Shown here piece after piece: positions 15,292 through 23,869 of a DNA stretch of 40,401 bases. The position numbers and the translations under genes are program-made. The stretch comes from a virus, in IMG/VR virus record IMGVR_UViG_3300037264_000908, positions 1 to 40,401 of that record; one strand, 5' to 3'. Below the pieces are notes generated by a model. It was given only the letters and a program-made list of their open reading frames with translations, ran no database searches and was not told where the DNA came from. How positions within the stretch are numbered: the stretch's first letter is position 1; each line of letters opens with the position of its first letter.

Positions 15292-17601
15292 TTACGTTGG
15301 ATTGTAGTAATATAAATCTTCTTGTTGTTGAACTGGAATACTTACATTTGAGTTAGAAAGTGTTAAATCTTCCAAGTTTAACCACTGGTATCCCAAATTT
15401 GAAATGTATATATTAACAGTTCGGTCATATTCATAATTATAAGTGTACGATGTAGTTCCACCAACACCAACCGACTCCACATGATATATTTCTATTGGAG
15501 CATCGGATTCGGATTTTGATACATATGTGACCTCAGAACCCGATATTATGCCCGTTAATGTGTGTGTTATTGATGCACTTATTTCTGTCGTTGCTCCAGG
15601 GCCATTTCTATATGTAGGAATATCACCACCATTAACGATATTCAGTGACAAATAACCACCCGACTTATTGTATAATGATGCACTTGTAGAACCACTTGCA
15701 CCAAAATTAGTAAAAGTATTTCCTGCAAATGTATAACTACCCGTTACGGTAACTTCGATTCCATGTTTTGTTCCATCTGATATAAAATTACAATATGAAA
15801 TTAATGATGGGTTGTTTGATTGTAGTGATGAACTTTCGTGCGTAGTCGTTTGTATGATGCACGATGTTATTGTGGCACCATTTTGTTTAACAACATCGCA
15901 ATCAATAAATGACATATTATAAAATCCAGCATCAGACGCAGTTCCTATATTTCGCAACGTTGGTGTACCACCAATAACTGTTAATCCAGAAAAATTCCAC
16001 ACTGACGATGTATTTAGACTTGACGAAAATTCAAATCGCCAAGGGGAAGACGATTGTATAATACTGTCTTGAACTTTAATACTATCACCAGCTTTGCTCA
16101 TAAATGTAATACCGGCAAAATTACTATCTGCATGATAATCTAAATAACCAGATTGAGAAACCGCTATTCTCGGAAATTGAATAGCAAAGTTTTTCATTTC
16201 CATTTGTGTTGCTTTATTTTTATCACCAATTACCACAGGAACATAGATAAGAGAGGCACCATCGCCTTGTAATCGAGCGAATGGCATAACATATCCATTC
16301 AAAGTTCCTATGAAATCAGAAAACGATATTGGGTATGTAGAACTTCCCCCAACTACATTAACCACATTTGCCAATACAAATTGAGAAAATCTATCGGCGG
16401 CATTGCCAAGTGGGCATGTTGTTAAACACATTATTTTGTTGATTTGTGTTAGTGTCATTGCAACACTGCTCGTTGCAAATCCCGTAAAAACGGTTGCGTT
16501 GGGTTGGAATGCATAGTAATTTCTATAATCTGGGAAAGTTGTTTTTGCTCGTTGTGCGGCTATCATCCAACTTTTATACCCATTTTGTGGGTCTGCTAAA
16601 ACGACTTGTGTTCCACCGGTTTTAACGAATCCACAATCAATATAATCGCGAGGTGTAGCATACATGTGACTTCCAATTATAATACCATTTGTTACGTTCC
16701 AATAACTAGCGGTTGGTATATTAAACTGAGTACCGCCTAAATTACTTGTTATAGCGGGTGTGAGTCCAGAACTCGCATGAAATGGATTTACACCGGAATC
16801 GGCAGTATTACCGATGGCATCAAATACCGTTGTTTTAGAACCTATAGTACTAATTGTTAATGCCGTGCCCCACGAACCACTAACTGGATATGCTGTGCCA
16901 GTTAATGGGTTCAAATCATATGACATAGATACGTCTAGATTATGATATGCTGGTTTATATGAACCGGATGTATCATCTCTAACAGCCACAGCAAAAGATG
17001 ACCCAGAAAGTGGAACGCCTGCAATATAAAAACTGTGCGATGGTACTGTTGTAGCGGTGGGTGCAAACGTCCAACCAACACTCAACCCAACCGTTGCAGT
17101 ATCATCAGACATGATTCTTTGTATTCCTGGATATGGTGTTGGGCCTAATCCGTCGGATTCCACAACAGTATAAAAGACAAGTGAATTATTATAATTTGTT
17201 ATTATTCCAGGCGAACTTATTACACCACGTGTTACTATAGAACGGTTATTCATTCCATTTCCATTGGAATTGTCTATTGGTGACGATTGATGAACACCTC
17301 GGACACAAATTGCAATTCCTAATATAGAATCAATACCACTTTGTTGGAATACTGGCAAAACTTCTGCCGAAGATGATGCTATTTTATATCCCCAAACACA
17401 ACTACTACCAATACCGTCATTTCCTTGTCCACCAATAGTCCAATTAGATGCACTTGTGATGGTCCAGTTTCCTGAACTCGATACATCCTTTCCAACAAAC
17501 GCCAATAAAAGGTCTCCTACTTGATGTGTTGGTAGTTCAAGTTGGATACTACTAAATTCTGTTGTTAATTGTGTAATTTCATACCCCTGAATCGCCGGCA
17601 T
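15292..17601 (-). CDS. Large tail fibre/spike-like protein with beta-helix character
   Basis: This 769-residue protein is rich in Ser, Thr, Asn and Gly. The N-terminus, MPAIQGYEITQLTTEF...LPTHQVGDLLLAFVGKD, resembles a module at the start of many phage fibre proteins. From about 480 to 680 it shows irregular short strands with FAGITFMS, WNFSGLTVIGG, FYNMSFIDCDV, ISYCNFISDG and FAGNTFTNFG, the rhythm of a right-handed parallel beta-helix such as pectate-lyase-like spikes. It is probably a receptor-binding or glycan-binding tail component. The stop is 17 bases short of the TATTTATA motif that precedes the next gene. Confidence 0.72.
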   Translation of the reverse strand: MPAIQGYEITQLTTEFSSIQLELPTHQVGDLLLAFVGKDVSSSGNWTITSASNWTIGGQGNDGIGSSCVWGYKIASSSAEVLPVFQQSGIDSILGIAICVRGVHQSSPIDNSNGNGMNNRSIVTRGVISSPGIITNYNNSLVFYTVVESDGLGPTPYPGIQRIMSDDTATVGLSVGWTFAPTATTVPSHSFYIAGVPLSGSSFAVAVRDDTSGSYKPAYHNLDVSMSYDLNPLTGTAYPVSGSWGTALTISTIGSKTTVFDAIGNTADSGVNPFHASSGLTPAITSNLGGTQFNIPTASYWNVTNGIIIGSHMYATPRDYIDCGFVKTGGTQVVLADPQNGYKSWMIAAQRAKTTFPDYRNYYAFQPNATVFTGFATSSVAMTLTQINKIMCLTTCPLGNAADRFSQFVLANVVNVVGGSSTYPISFSDFIGTLNGYVMPFARLQGDGASLIYVPVVIGDKNKATQMEMKNFAIQFPRIAVSQSGYLDYHADSNFAGITFMSKAGDSIKVQDSIIQSSSPWRFEFSSSLNTSSVWNFSGLTVIGGTPTLRNIGTASDAGFYNMSFIDCDVVKQNGATITSCIIQTTTHESSSLQSNNPSLISYCNFISDGTKHGIEVTVTGSYTFAGNTFTNFGASGSTSASLYNKSGGYLSLNIVNGGDIPTYRNGPGATTEISASITHTLTGIISGSEVTYVSKSESDAPIEIYHVESVGVGGTTSYTYNYEYDRTVNIYISNLGYQWLNLEDLTLSNSNVSIPVQQQEDLYYYNPT

Positions 17602-17620
17602 TACTATCTCCGATTATAAC

Positions 17621-18247
17621 TTATTTTTCAGTAAGTCTCATGCAATATTTAGCAACCATAGTTGAAGAATCTTTAAACACTTTTGATGCCCACGACACTA
17701 TTGTTAACTCAGGGTCATATTGTTTTAATTCTTTCATCAACCTTTCTTTTTTGTTTTTTTGTAATTTAGTAAAATTCGACAACACAGTTTTAATACGATG
17801 TCTATCTTCAGGAGAACACGTTTCTTTCAAAATACCATCCAACAATTTCTTTTCTTTTTTTGATTCTGTAAGAACCGATTTCTTTGTTGGTTGAACATTC
17901 ACAACAATTTTTTTGTTGTTTGCAACCGAACTGATAGTTGCTTCGGATACAAGTTTAATACTCTTTTTGTTCTGTATATCGAACTGTGATTTCCAGGGTT
18001 CAAAGTAAGTATCGTCTGCAATGATTTCTAATATTGCTCGGCCACTCGACTTTTTGATTTCTTTCAAGGCAGGAATTGTTACTTTGCAGATGCCACCACT
18101 ATTTATAGTCCCATTGAACAGTAATGTGTGTTCATTGTCAAATTCTAAAAGTAATCTTGCTTTAGATTCATTTAATGATGCACCTTCAATTTTAACTTCG
18201 ACTTCAAATAAACTTGGACTATCTTTGTAGAATGTAATATTGTCCAC
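17621..18247 (-). CDS. Hypothetical virion-associated protein
   Basis: This 208-residue protein is in two parts. Residues 1-95 are strand-rich (LFEVEVKIEGASLNESKARLLLEF, ILEIIADDTYFEPWKSQFDI), suggesting an Ig-like or capsid-decoration fold. From about 125 onward it is highly basic and helical (KKSVLTESKKEKKLLDGILK... TKLQKNKKERLMKELKQYDPE). The start is GTG at 18247 with only a weak GAG upstream. It lies directly upstream of the fibre-like gene. A prohead-core or scaffolding-like role is conceivable from the helical tail, but this is a guess. Confidence 0.7.
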   Translation of the reverse strand: MDNITFYKDSPSLFEVEVKIEGASLNESKARLLLEFDNEHTLLFNGTINSGGICKVTIPALKEIKKSSGRAILEIIADDTYFEPWKSQFDIQNKKSIKLVSEATISSVANNKKIVVNVQPTKKSVLTESKKEKKLLDGILKETCSPEDRHRIKTVLSNFTKLQKNKKERLMKELKQYDPELTIVSWASKVFKDSSTMVAKYCMRLTEK

Positions 18248-18283
18248 TATAGTTCTCGATTGGTTAGATTAACAGAAACCCCA

Positions 18284-18303
18284 TATCTAATAAATATAAG
18301 ATA
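18284..18303 (-). promoter_or_regulatory. Candidate late promoter motif in small inverted repeat
   Basis: The coding strand TATTTATT (18296-18289) differs by one base from the recurrent TATTTATA. It is enclosed by TATCT (18284-18288) / AGATA (18299-18303). It lies about 40 bases before the GTG start of the 208-residue gene. Confidence 0.35.
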
Positions 18304-18310
18304 GTTTTGT

Positions 18311-20899
18311 TTAATTACACCGTTGCCAATCGCATTGTGTACAATGAGCGCATCCATCATTCCCATATTCTACCATCCCGTGACACACGGGGCAACTCAT
18401 ACCCGACATTGTTGTTCCTTCTTTGATATACTTCTTCAATACTCTACCGGCAGCCGCCGTCATTGAAAACATATCATCTGAAGCTTTTTCCAATTGTTCT
18501 ACAACGAAGTTCAATGGAACTCCATGCCTCAAACTCGTAGATACCAATCGAAATGTTGTTTTTTCCGTTGGAGTGAATTGTTTACTGAAATCTTCAATTT
18601 CAATATCTTCACCAATTTCCAATTTGTATTGACCACGTTTTACTTTTTCGATGTAACCCTTCTTATATTGGAATTTGAATCCTAATCCATTCAAATGACC
18701 ACAAAAAATTTCGTATGGTACGTTGTTGAGTAATCCGATGGCCACACAAAACTTTTCACCTTTCACCGTAACATTATAAATATCTGCATCTATCCGTTTC
18801 GGACGTTTTGGGGCGTTGTTCGATGCTGTAATACGAACATCGTAGATATTCATTTGTTCTTGTTCTTCTGGAGAGAAGTTTTGTGGGTGAATTTGTACAC
18901 CTTCGTTTTTCAAATTAGTCGCAAGTTCTTTGAATGGGATTTGAGAAATGATACCATACATCTTTCTATTTGGAAATGCGGCCAACGACTTTATCTCACC
19001 TTGATTTGCTTCCAAAATGAAATTATACACATCTTTCCATGTAGACTTTTCAGATAACATGTATGTAGTAGAAATAGAAGAATCTACCCACCTCATTAAT
19101 CGGGACATGAGTTTTAACTTATCAATGGCTTTAATATCAACTGCATCTGTAAATTTGATTCCTACTTCCTTTCGATGTTCGTCAATAAATTTTGCAATCG
19201 GTTTTCCGATAGAACCGTCCCACGTATCTTTCACCGTATCAGTTTCCATTGGTATCTTGAAACCTGCCATCTCAAACGTTTGTCGTACAATACTTGGAAC
19301 AATGAAATAGTATTCATACTTTCCAGAAATACGGGTTCGTTTCCACGAGTACATTCCTGTCCCTGGTTCTACACCATAACTAAATACCATATTTCGAAAC
19401 ATAAGTGATAATGTACCTGTTGGCGCTATCGAACTACATGTAACATTCCGCATTGTCTTAAAATCCAAATCAGGAAACATCTTCATCATTCGTTGTACAA
19501 ATGGTGATTCTATAAATTTACTATGTTTAAACAACCCAAAATTATTCTTTTCTTTACCTAATTCTTGAGATGTTTTGTACAATACATAATTGTACCACTT
19601 CATAAATTCTTCAACGTTTTCAGACGCACCATCAGAATCGTATTCGAGATTTAATTTAAACAACCACTCTCCAATATTTGTAACACCCGCACCCACTCGT
19701 CTTAATTTTTCAATAGCAAGTTTTTGATGTGCAGTTGCATATGTTTTATATTGTAATTCGCACTCGTTGACGTTATCCAAAAATCGTAATATAGATTCAC
19801 CGATTTTTGATAGTTCGGCCTGATACATATTTGGAATAACAGAAAATTTTCCCATGTTAATAGATGATAAAACACACAAACTTTCTCTAGAAAGATATTG
19901 TTCACTACATGCGTTTGTAGAAATAATTCTCGAATCATATTCATCATTTTCATCAAATACATAATCAGAATTTGAATACTTACGAGCTATGTCAATATTT
20001 TGAATACCCGGTTCTCCATTCTGATACATGTTCTTTGCAATCAATTCCAGAATCTTTTTTGCTTTAACTATCTTTGAAATTACTTCTTTTGATTTGTCAT
20101 GTGTTGCTATATAGTAATAACCAACTTTGTCCTTTTCACAAATCATTGTTGCAGAGTGTTCATCAACGTATATTTTGTCACCACGTTTGACGCCAGGAAT
20201 GACAAATTTCAATTCCCAATCTTCGTCCTTTTCAACGGCCTTATAAAAATCTTTCGTAATTTGAACAGAGATGTTGGCATTCTGAATTTTGGTATAATCA
20301 GATTTGACTGTAATGAATTGTTCTATATTTGGGTGTTTAATGGAGAGACTAAACAACATTGCGGGGATTCTTCCCTTCTGCCCGACATAATAACCAACCG
20401 AATCAACAAACTTCATCCAATGAACTGGGCCTGTTGATTCATTTGCTGAATTAAGAATTGTCGCACCACTCGGACGCAATCTTGAAAAATCCACACCCAA
20501 ACCTTGACGGTAAGCTGCGGTCTTTGCAACTGTATATGTCGTATTTCGTATGATGGACTCTAAATTATCCCACTCAACATCTTCGTCAATGAGACCCAAT
20601 GAGATGGTCGTGCAGTTGGCAAGGCTAATTTTTCTACCACTACCAGCCCCTTGCATAATAGAGCCCGCCGGGTGCCACCAATCGTCAAAAATTTCATCAA
20701 ACCAACGTTCTGACCAATACGTTCTTAATTCTTCTGTTTTTTCTACCGAGGCAATGTAATCACACACACGTTTAATAGCCTGAACATATGTTTCCTTGTC
20801 ATGTACGGTGTACTTTTTATTAAATGCGTCTATTGAAAACTGATTACCATTAAAATATTCATCTGTAGTTACATTCTTTACATCTTCAAATTTCACCAT
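18311..20899 (-). CDS. nrdJ: Adenosylcobalamin-dependent class II ribonucleotide reductase
   Basis: This 862-residue protein makes deoxyribonucleotides from ribonucleotides using B12. Family features: the N-terminal redox Cys in LANCTTISLGL, YRQGLGVDFSRLRPSGA, the active-site block NACSEQYLSRESLCVLSSINMG, PTGTLSLMF, and a C-terminal Cys-rich tail (MSCPVCHGMVEYGNDGC...CTQCDWQRCN), typical of NrdJ. There is no NrdB-type subunit and no glycyl-radical motif, so this is class II. It is contiguous; no intein interrupts it, although NrdJ is a known host of inteins. It follows the gp41 C-terminal half by 36 bases. The start ATG at 20899 lies in the arm of a small hairpin with GGAG in the loop. Confidence 0.95.
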   Translation of the reverse strand: MVKFEDVKNVTTDEYFNGNQFSIDAFNKKYTVHDKETYVQAIKRVCDYIASVEKTEELRTYWSERWFDEIFDDWWHPAGSIMQGAGSGRKISLANCTTISLGLIDEDVEWDNLESIIRNTTYTVAKTAAYRQGLGVDFSRLRPSGATILNSANESTGPVHWMKFVDSVGYYVGQKGRIPAMLFSLSIKHPNIEQFITVKSDYTKIQNANISVQITKDFYKAVEKDEDWELKFVIPGVKRGDKIYVDEHSATMICEKDKVGYYYIATHDKSKEVISKIVKAKKILELIAKNMYQNGEPGIQNIDIARKYSNSDYVFDENDEYDSRIISTNACSEQYLSRESLCVLSSINMGKFSVIPNMYQAELSKIGESILRFLDNVNECELQYKTYATAHQKLAIEKLRRVGAGVTNIGEWLFKLNLEYDSDGASENVEEFMKWYNYVLYKTSQELGKEKNNFGLFKHSKFIESPFVQRMMKMFPDLDFKTMRNVTCSSIAPTGTLSLMFRNMVFSYGVEPGTGMYSWKRTRISGKYEYYFIVPSIVRQTFEMAGFKIPMETDTVKDTWDGSIGKPIAKFIDEHRKEVGIKFTDAVDIKAIDKLKLMSRLMRWVDSSISTTYMLSEKSTWKDVYNFILEANQGEIKSLAAFPNRKMYGIISQIPFKELATNLKNEGVQIHPQNFSPEEQEQMNIYDVRITASNNAPKRPKRIDADIYNVTVKGEKFCVAIGLLNNVPYEIFCGHLNGLGFKFQYKKGYIEKVKRGQYKLEIGEDIEIEDFSKQFTPTEKTTFRLVSTSLRHGVPLNFVVEQLEKASDDMFSMTAAAGRVLKKYIKEGTTMSGMSCPVCHGMVEYGNDGCAHCTQCDWQRCN

Positions 20900-20925
20900 G
20901 TATATCTCCGATTTCCTGTATACAT
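20897..20925 (-). promoter_or_regulatory. Hairpin over the nrdJ start
   Basis: The inverted repeat ATGTATA (20898-20904) / TATACAT (20919-20925) is perfect over 7 bases. In RNA the SD GGAG would sit in the 14-base loop and the first two bases of AUG in the stem. It could modulate nrdJ translation. The stem is AU-only apart from one pair, so it would be weak. Confidence 0.3.
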
Positions 20926-20935
20926 ATAATTAGAA

Positions 20936-22165
20936 TCATTCTTCAAAACCAGAAAACTTATCAACAGGGCCAACTTTTACTCTTTCACCCAATTGAAGTT
21001 CATTGTTGCCATTGTTTAATTCATCATATTTTTTCTTCAATAATTTGCGAACATACAAATTACCTTTATCCATTTGTTGTTTTGTATCTTTACCAGATGA
21101 TGTACTTTCTTCAAAAATTTGAATACTACCCATTGATGTATTTATTTTCGATGGAAATGTCATACCATCTGGTCCGAATCTATTTTTTACAATGTGCCAC
21201 CGTCCTGTACCTGCAACTTTATCAGTAATTTTTCTTGACAGTGACATGATAAAATCTGCAACCATTATTTTACTGAACGCTTCTGCCACATTGTCTGCGC
21301 TAATGATATCTTGTTCCATACTCGAACGGTTTGATTGTGTTGCCGTCCACACTGGTATCGCACACTCACCTGCAAACGCTCGTAAATCTTCATAAATATT
21401 TTCTATTGTATGACGAACTTCTTTCATTGCAGTCACACTACGAAGTAAATCTGCATAATCCACAATGACCAAATTGGGTTTGAAACCTGTCATAATACAT
21501 TTGTCAAAATGGGCTCGAATCGTATTGACCGTTGCACCCTTTGGTGGATAGTATTTTACAATCAAATTACCTGAAACGTTGTCAATCGCTTTGACTATAT
21601 CTTCTTTGTGATATTTGAGATTTTGACCGGATATTCCACTGAGATGTGCGTCATAACGTTTACCAACATAATTTTCGTTCAACTCCATTGTATAATGAAC
21701 AACATTCAACCCACGTTTCATTGCATGAGCGCCAACTGTTACTAATGACCAAGAATTGTGTGATAGTATTTTGTTACTATAATAACAATTTACATCTTTA
21801 ACAGAAATATCATATAGAATTTCTTTTTTGTTTTTCACTATCTTCTTTTTAACTTTTGTTATCCCCACATCCGTTTCTACAAAATCACCAACATGTATAT
21901 TTTCTACAAATTCCCAATCACCATTTTTAACCAATCTATGTTTTTTTGAAGTTTTTAATGTTTTATTATTAGAAAAATACAACATTGTCGTTTCTTGTAA
22001 TTCTGTTCTAAATAAATTAACAATTTCATTATAACCATATGGAGTTTTTACTCTTAAACTAAAATTCGGAATTTTATTTGAATGTTCTTTGTTTTCTATT
22101 TTCAGATTATCAAATAAGTCTTTTATGGCCACCGTTTTACTAATTGTTCTTGTTATATATTTCAT
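20936..22165 (-). CDS. 41: Replicative helicase gp41, C-terminal half with long split-intein C fragment
   Basis: Residues 1-137 are an intein C fragment of unusual length. It contains KTPYGYNEIVNLF, a block B-like TLKTSKKHRLV (about 69-79), FVENIHVGDFVETD, block F ILYDISVKDVNCYYSN and block G KILSHN, followed by Ser138 as the +1 residue. Residues 138-409 (272 aa) are the RecA-like motor of the DnaB/gp41 helicase: the Ser completing Walker A, VVHYTMELNE, LVIVDYADLLR (Walker B) and TATQSNRS. The N-terminal half is at 23146-23868, and the spliced protein would have about 479 residues (T4 gp41 has 475). Its ATG overlaps the endonuclease stop as ATGA. AAGGA lies about 10 bases upstream. Confidence 0.93.
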   Translation of the reverse strand: MKYITRTISKTVAIKDLFDNLKIENKEHSNKIPNFSLRVKTPYGYNEIVNLFRTELQETTMLYFSNNKTLKTSKKHRLVKNGDWEFVENIHVGDFVETDVGITKVKKKIVKNKKEILYDISVKDVNCYYSNKILSHNSWSLVTVGAHAMKRGLNVVHYTMELNENYVGKRYDAHLSGISGQNLKYHKEDIVKAIDNVSGNLIVKYYPPKGATVNTIRAHFDKCIMTGFKPNLVIVDYADLLRSVTAMKEVRHTIENIYEDLRAFAGECAIPVWTATQSNRSSMEQDIISADNVAEAFSKIMVADFIMSLSRKITDKVAGTGRWHIVKNRFGPDGMTFPSKINTSMGSIQIFEESTSSGKDTKQQMDKGNLYVRKLLKKKYDELNNGNNELQLGERVKVGPVDKFSGFEE

Positions 22166-23076
22166 TTCAAAAAATTCCTTATTTTTTCAATCATCAACTC
22201 TCTTTTATTTTTCCAATCATATTCCCATATGATTAACACGCGATAACCACGACTTTTGAAATATTTTATTCTGGAACTATCTCGTTTCCAAATATCGCGT
22301 ATTTTTATTCCAAATTTATTTACATCAGAAGATTTAAAATATATAGGGTTTGCGTGCCAAAAATCTCCAAAAAATTCTATGATTTTTTTGCTAACAATCA
22401 TGTCAGGAATTTTATTTAGAATCGTTGGGTTCGCTATTACATTTGGATTTATATTTTCTTTTATATAAAGAAATAAATTATTCTCTCCCTTACTTCTAAT
22501 TCCTGATGGGAATCTTTGTATAAATTTATCTACACCGATATGATTAACCACCTCAATCATTTTTTGTGATATTTTTTGCTTCGATTTTATTGTATGATGT
22601 TTACCAAAAAATTTTCTTGACCTCTCAGAATCTAATCTGGCACGTTTTGATATTTTTTGTTCGGCTTCGATTTTCGAGTAGCCCCTATTTATCCAATATT
22701 CAATACAACGTGTTCTAAATTTTCTCCGTTCTAGTTTTGAATATTTATTCATAAATTTCTTTTGGTCTCTTTTAGCATTTTCTGACAATATTTTTTTTGC
22801 TGATGCTTTATCATATCCTTTAGCAATCCAATATTCTACACATCTGTTAGAATATTTTCTTTGTTTCTTTTTAAAATTTTCATTTGACCACAACTGTTCT
22901 AATGTTTTTTTTATTTTTTGAATACTGTCTATAGATAGTGGTGGTTGTAAATGAACAATATTTGTTTTATAAATTTTCTTATAATCTGATACAGATATTT
23001 TATGTACACGTGTTATGTGAGAAATTAATGATTTTAATTTATTTTTATTACATATTTTACAAGTTAACATCTTCAT
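22162..23076 (-). CDS. Free-standing Vsr/EDxHD-type homing endonuclease between gp41 halves
   Basis: This 304-residue protein begins with a zinc-finger-like CKIC...HITRVH (6-25). It then has two tandem copies of a CxEYWIxxGYxKxxAxxxxSxxA unit (79-101 and 124-146) and a NUMOD3-like KSKQKISQKM (164-173). The C-terminal nuclease domain has KKIIEFFGDFWHANP (E234, D238, H241), RIKYFKSRGYRVLIIWEYDW and an upstream SKGE (195-198). This is the Vsr-like pattern of the EDxHD homing endonucleases (I-Bth0305I type), described with fractured genes and split inteins. The start ATG at 23076 has GGAG 7 bases upstream. The stop overlaps the intein-C gene as ATGA. Confidence 0.9.
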   Translation of the reverse strand: MKMLTCKICNKNKLKSLISHITRVHKISVSDYKKIYKTNIVHLQPPLSIDSIQKIKKTLEQLWSNENFKKKQRKYSNRCVEYWIAKGYDKASAKKILSENAKRDQKKFMNKYSKLERRKFRTRCIEYWINRGYSKIEAEQKISKRARLDSERSRKFFGKHHTIKSKQKISQKMIEVVNHIGVDKFIQRFPSGIRSKGENNLFLYIKENINPNVIANPTILNKIPDMIVSKKIIEFFGDFWHANPIYFKSSDVNKFGIKIRDIWKRDSSRIKYFKSRGYRVLIIWEYDWKNKRELMIEKIRNFLK

Positions 23077-23115
23077 AATAATTCTCCATTTATTATAAAT
23101 ATAAAGAATTATTAT
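23075..23115 (-). promoter_or_regulatory. RBS-sequestering hairpin with internal TATTTATA promoter motif
   Basis: A perfect 11-base inverted repeat is formed by ATAATAATTCT (23075-23085) and AGAATTATTAT (23105-23115). In minus-strand RNA the 3' arm includes the AG of the SD GGAG (23087-23084) and the AU of the start AUG (23076-23074). The loop carries TATTTATA on the coding strand (23094-23101). Read-through RNA would block initiation; RNA starting from the internal motif would not. Confidence 0.7.
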
Positions 23116-23145
23116 TTTATATAGTCTTACTAATACTAGCCCCTG

Positions 23146-23868
23146 TTACGATGATAAATCCCACGGGTCATACCATTTTAGTATCCCGTCTACTTCTATG
23201 CCAATTTGTTCATATTGAATATCAATTTTGGTATTTGGGCCAACACATTTTCCAATACCTGGCGGGGCCATAATTACAAATAAATCTCCACCAGAAGAAC
23301 CACCTTGTGTGATATCATTAATCACATCCCACGGGGTAGGTACACACACTCGTGCAAGTTCACTCATTCGTTCTTCTAATGAATCTTTGTATATGTGTCC
23401 TATGTTTCTATCAGAACCGGCCTTAAACGCATTATTCATTCGAATACGCATTTGGTCATATTGTCTACCTTTAATCAAACCAACTGAATCATAAACAGCA
23501 GATACAAGTTCTTGATTTTTACAAAATTCAATTGCATTGTCTTTAATGAATTGTAATTCGCTCGTATCAGAATGTTTGTACGCATCTTTCAATGTCTCGA
23601 TAACCGATTTTTGCAATTCCTCTACAGTTATACCTTTCACCATAACCGCCATAACATCAACGGGTGGAGTAGATTTATATTCGATAAAATATTTGTAAAT
23701 CTGTTCGACAATCCATTGAGCCGCTTCGTCTTCAAAATATTCTTTTTTCATGATATCAATAATTTGTTGCAAAAACACCTTATCAAACAATAAAAGTGCA
23801 ATCAGTTTTATTTTGAAACCGCGGCCAAGACTATCAAAACTTTCTATGTTATTTACATCAACAATCAT
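23146..23868 (-). CDS. 41: Replicative helicase gp41, N-terminal half with short split-intein N fragment
   Basis: Residues 1-207 are the N-terminal half of the DnaB-like T4 gp41 helicase, ending in an incomplete Walker A, FVIMAPPGIGK. At Cys208 the sequence turns into an intein N fragment of only 33 residues (CVGPNTKIDIQYEQIG...), which contains block A and then stops. The Ser that completes Walker A is the +1 residue in the downstream gene. The start is ATG at 23868 (MIVDVNNIESF), with AAGGA about 8 bases upstream; a longer reading from 23898 would overlap the nuclease gene and has no site. The ATPase can only form after trans-splicing. Confidence 0.92.
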   Translation of the reverse strand: MIVDVNNIESFDSLGRGFKIKLIALLLFDKVFLQQIIDIMKKEYFEDEAAQWIVEQIYKYFIEYKSTPPVDVMAVMVKGITVEELQKSVIETLKDAYKHSDTSELQFIKDNAIEFCKNQELVSAVYDSVGLIKGRQYDQMRIRMNNAFKAGSDRNIGHIYKDSLEERMSELARVCVPTPWDVINDITQGGSSGGDLFVIMAPPGIGKCVGPNTKIDIQYEQIGIEVDGILKWYDPWDLSS

Positions 23869-23869
23869 A

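Noticed and set aside
18311-20899. Intein in the ribonucleotide reductase
   Set aside because: NrdJ is a known intein host, but this reading frame is continuous through NACSEQ and PTGTLSL with no intein blocks.
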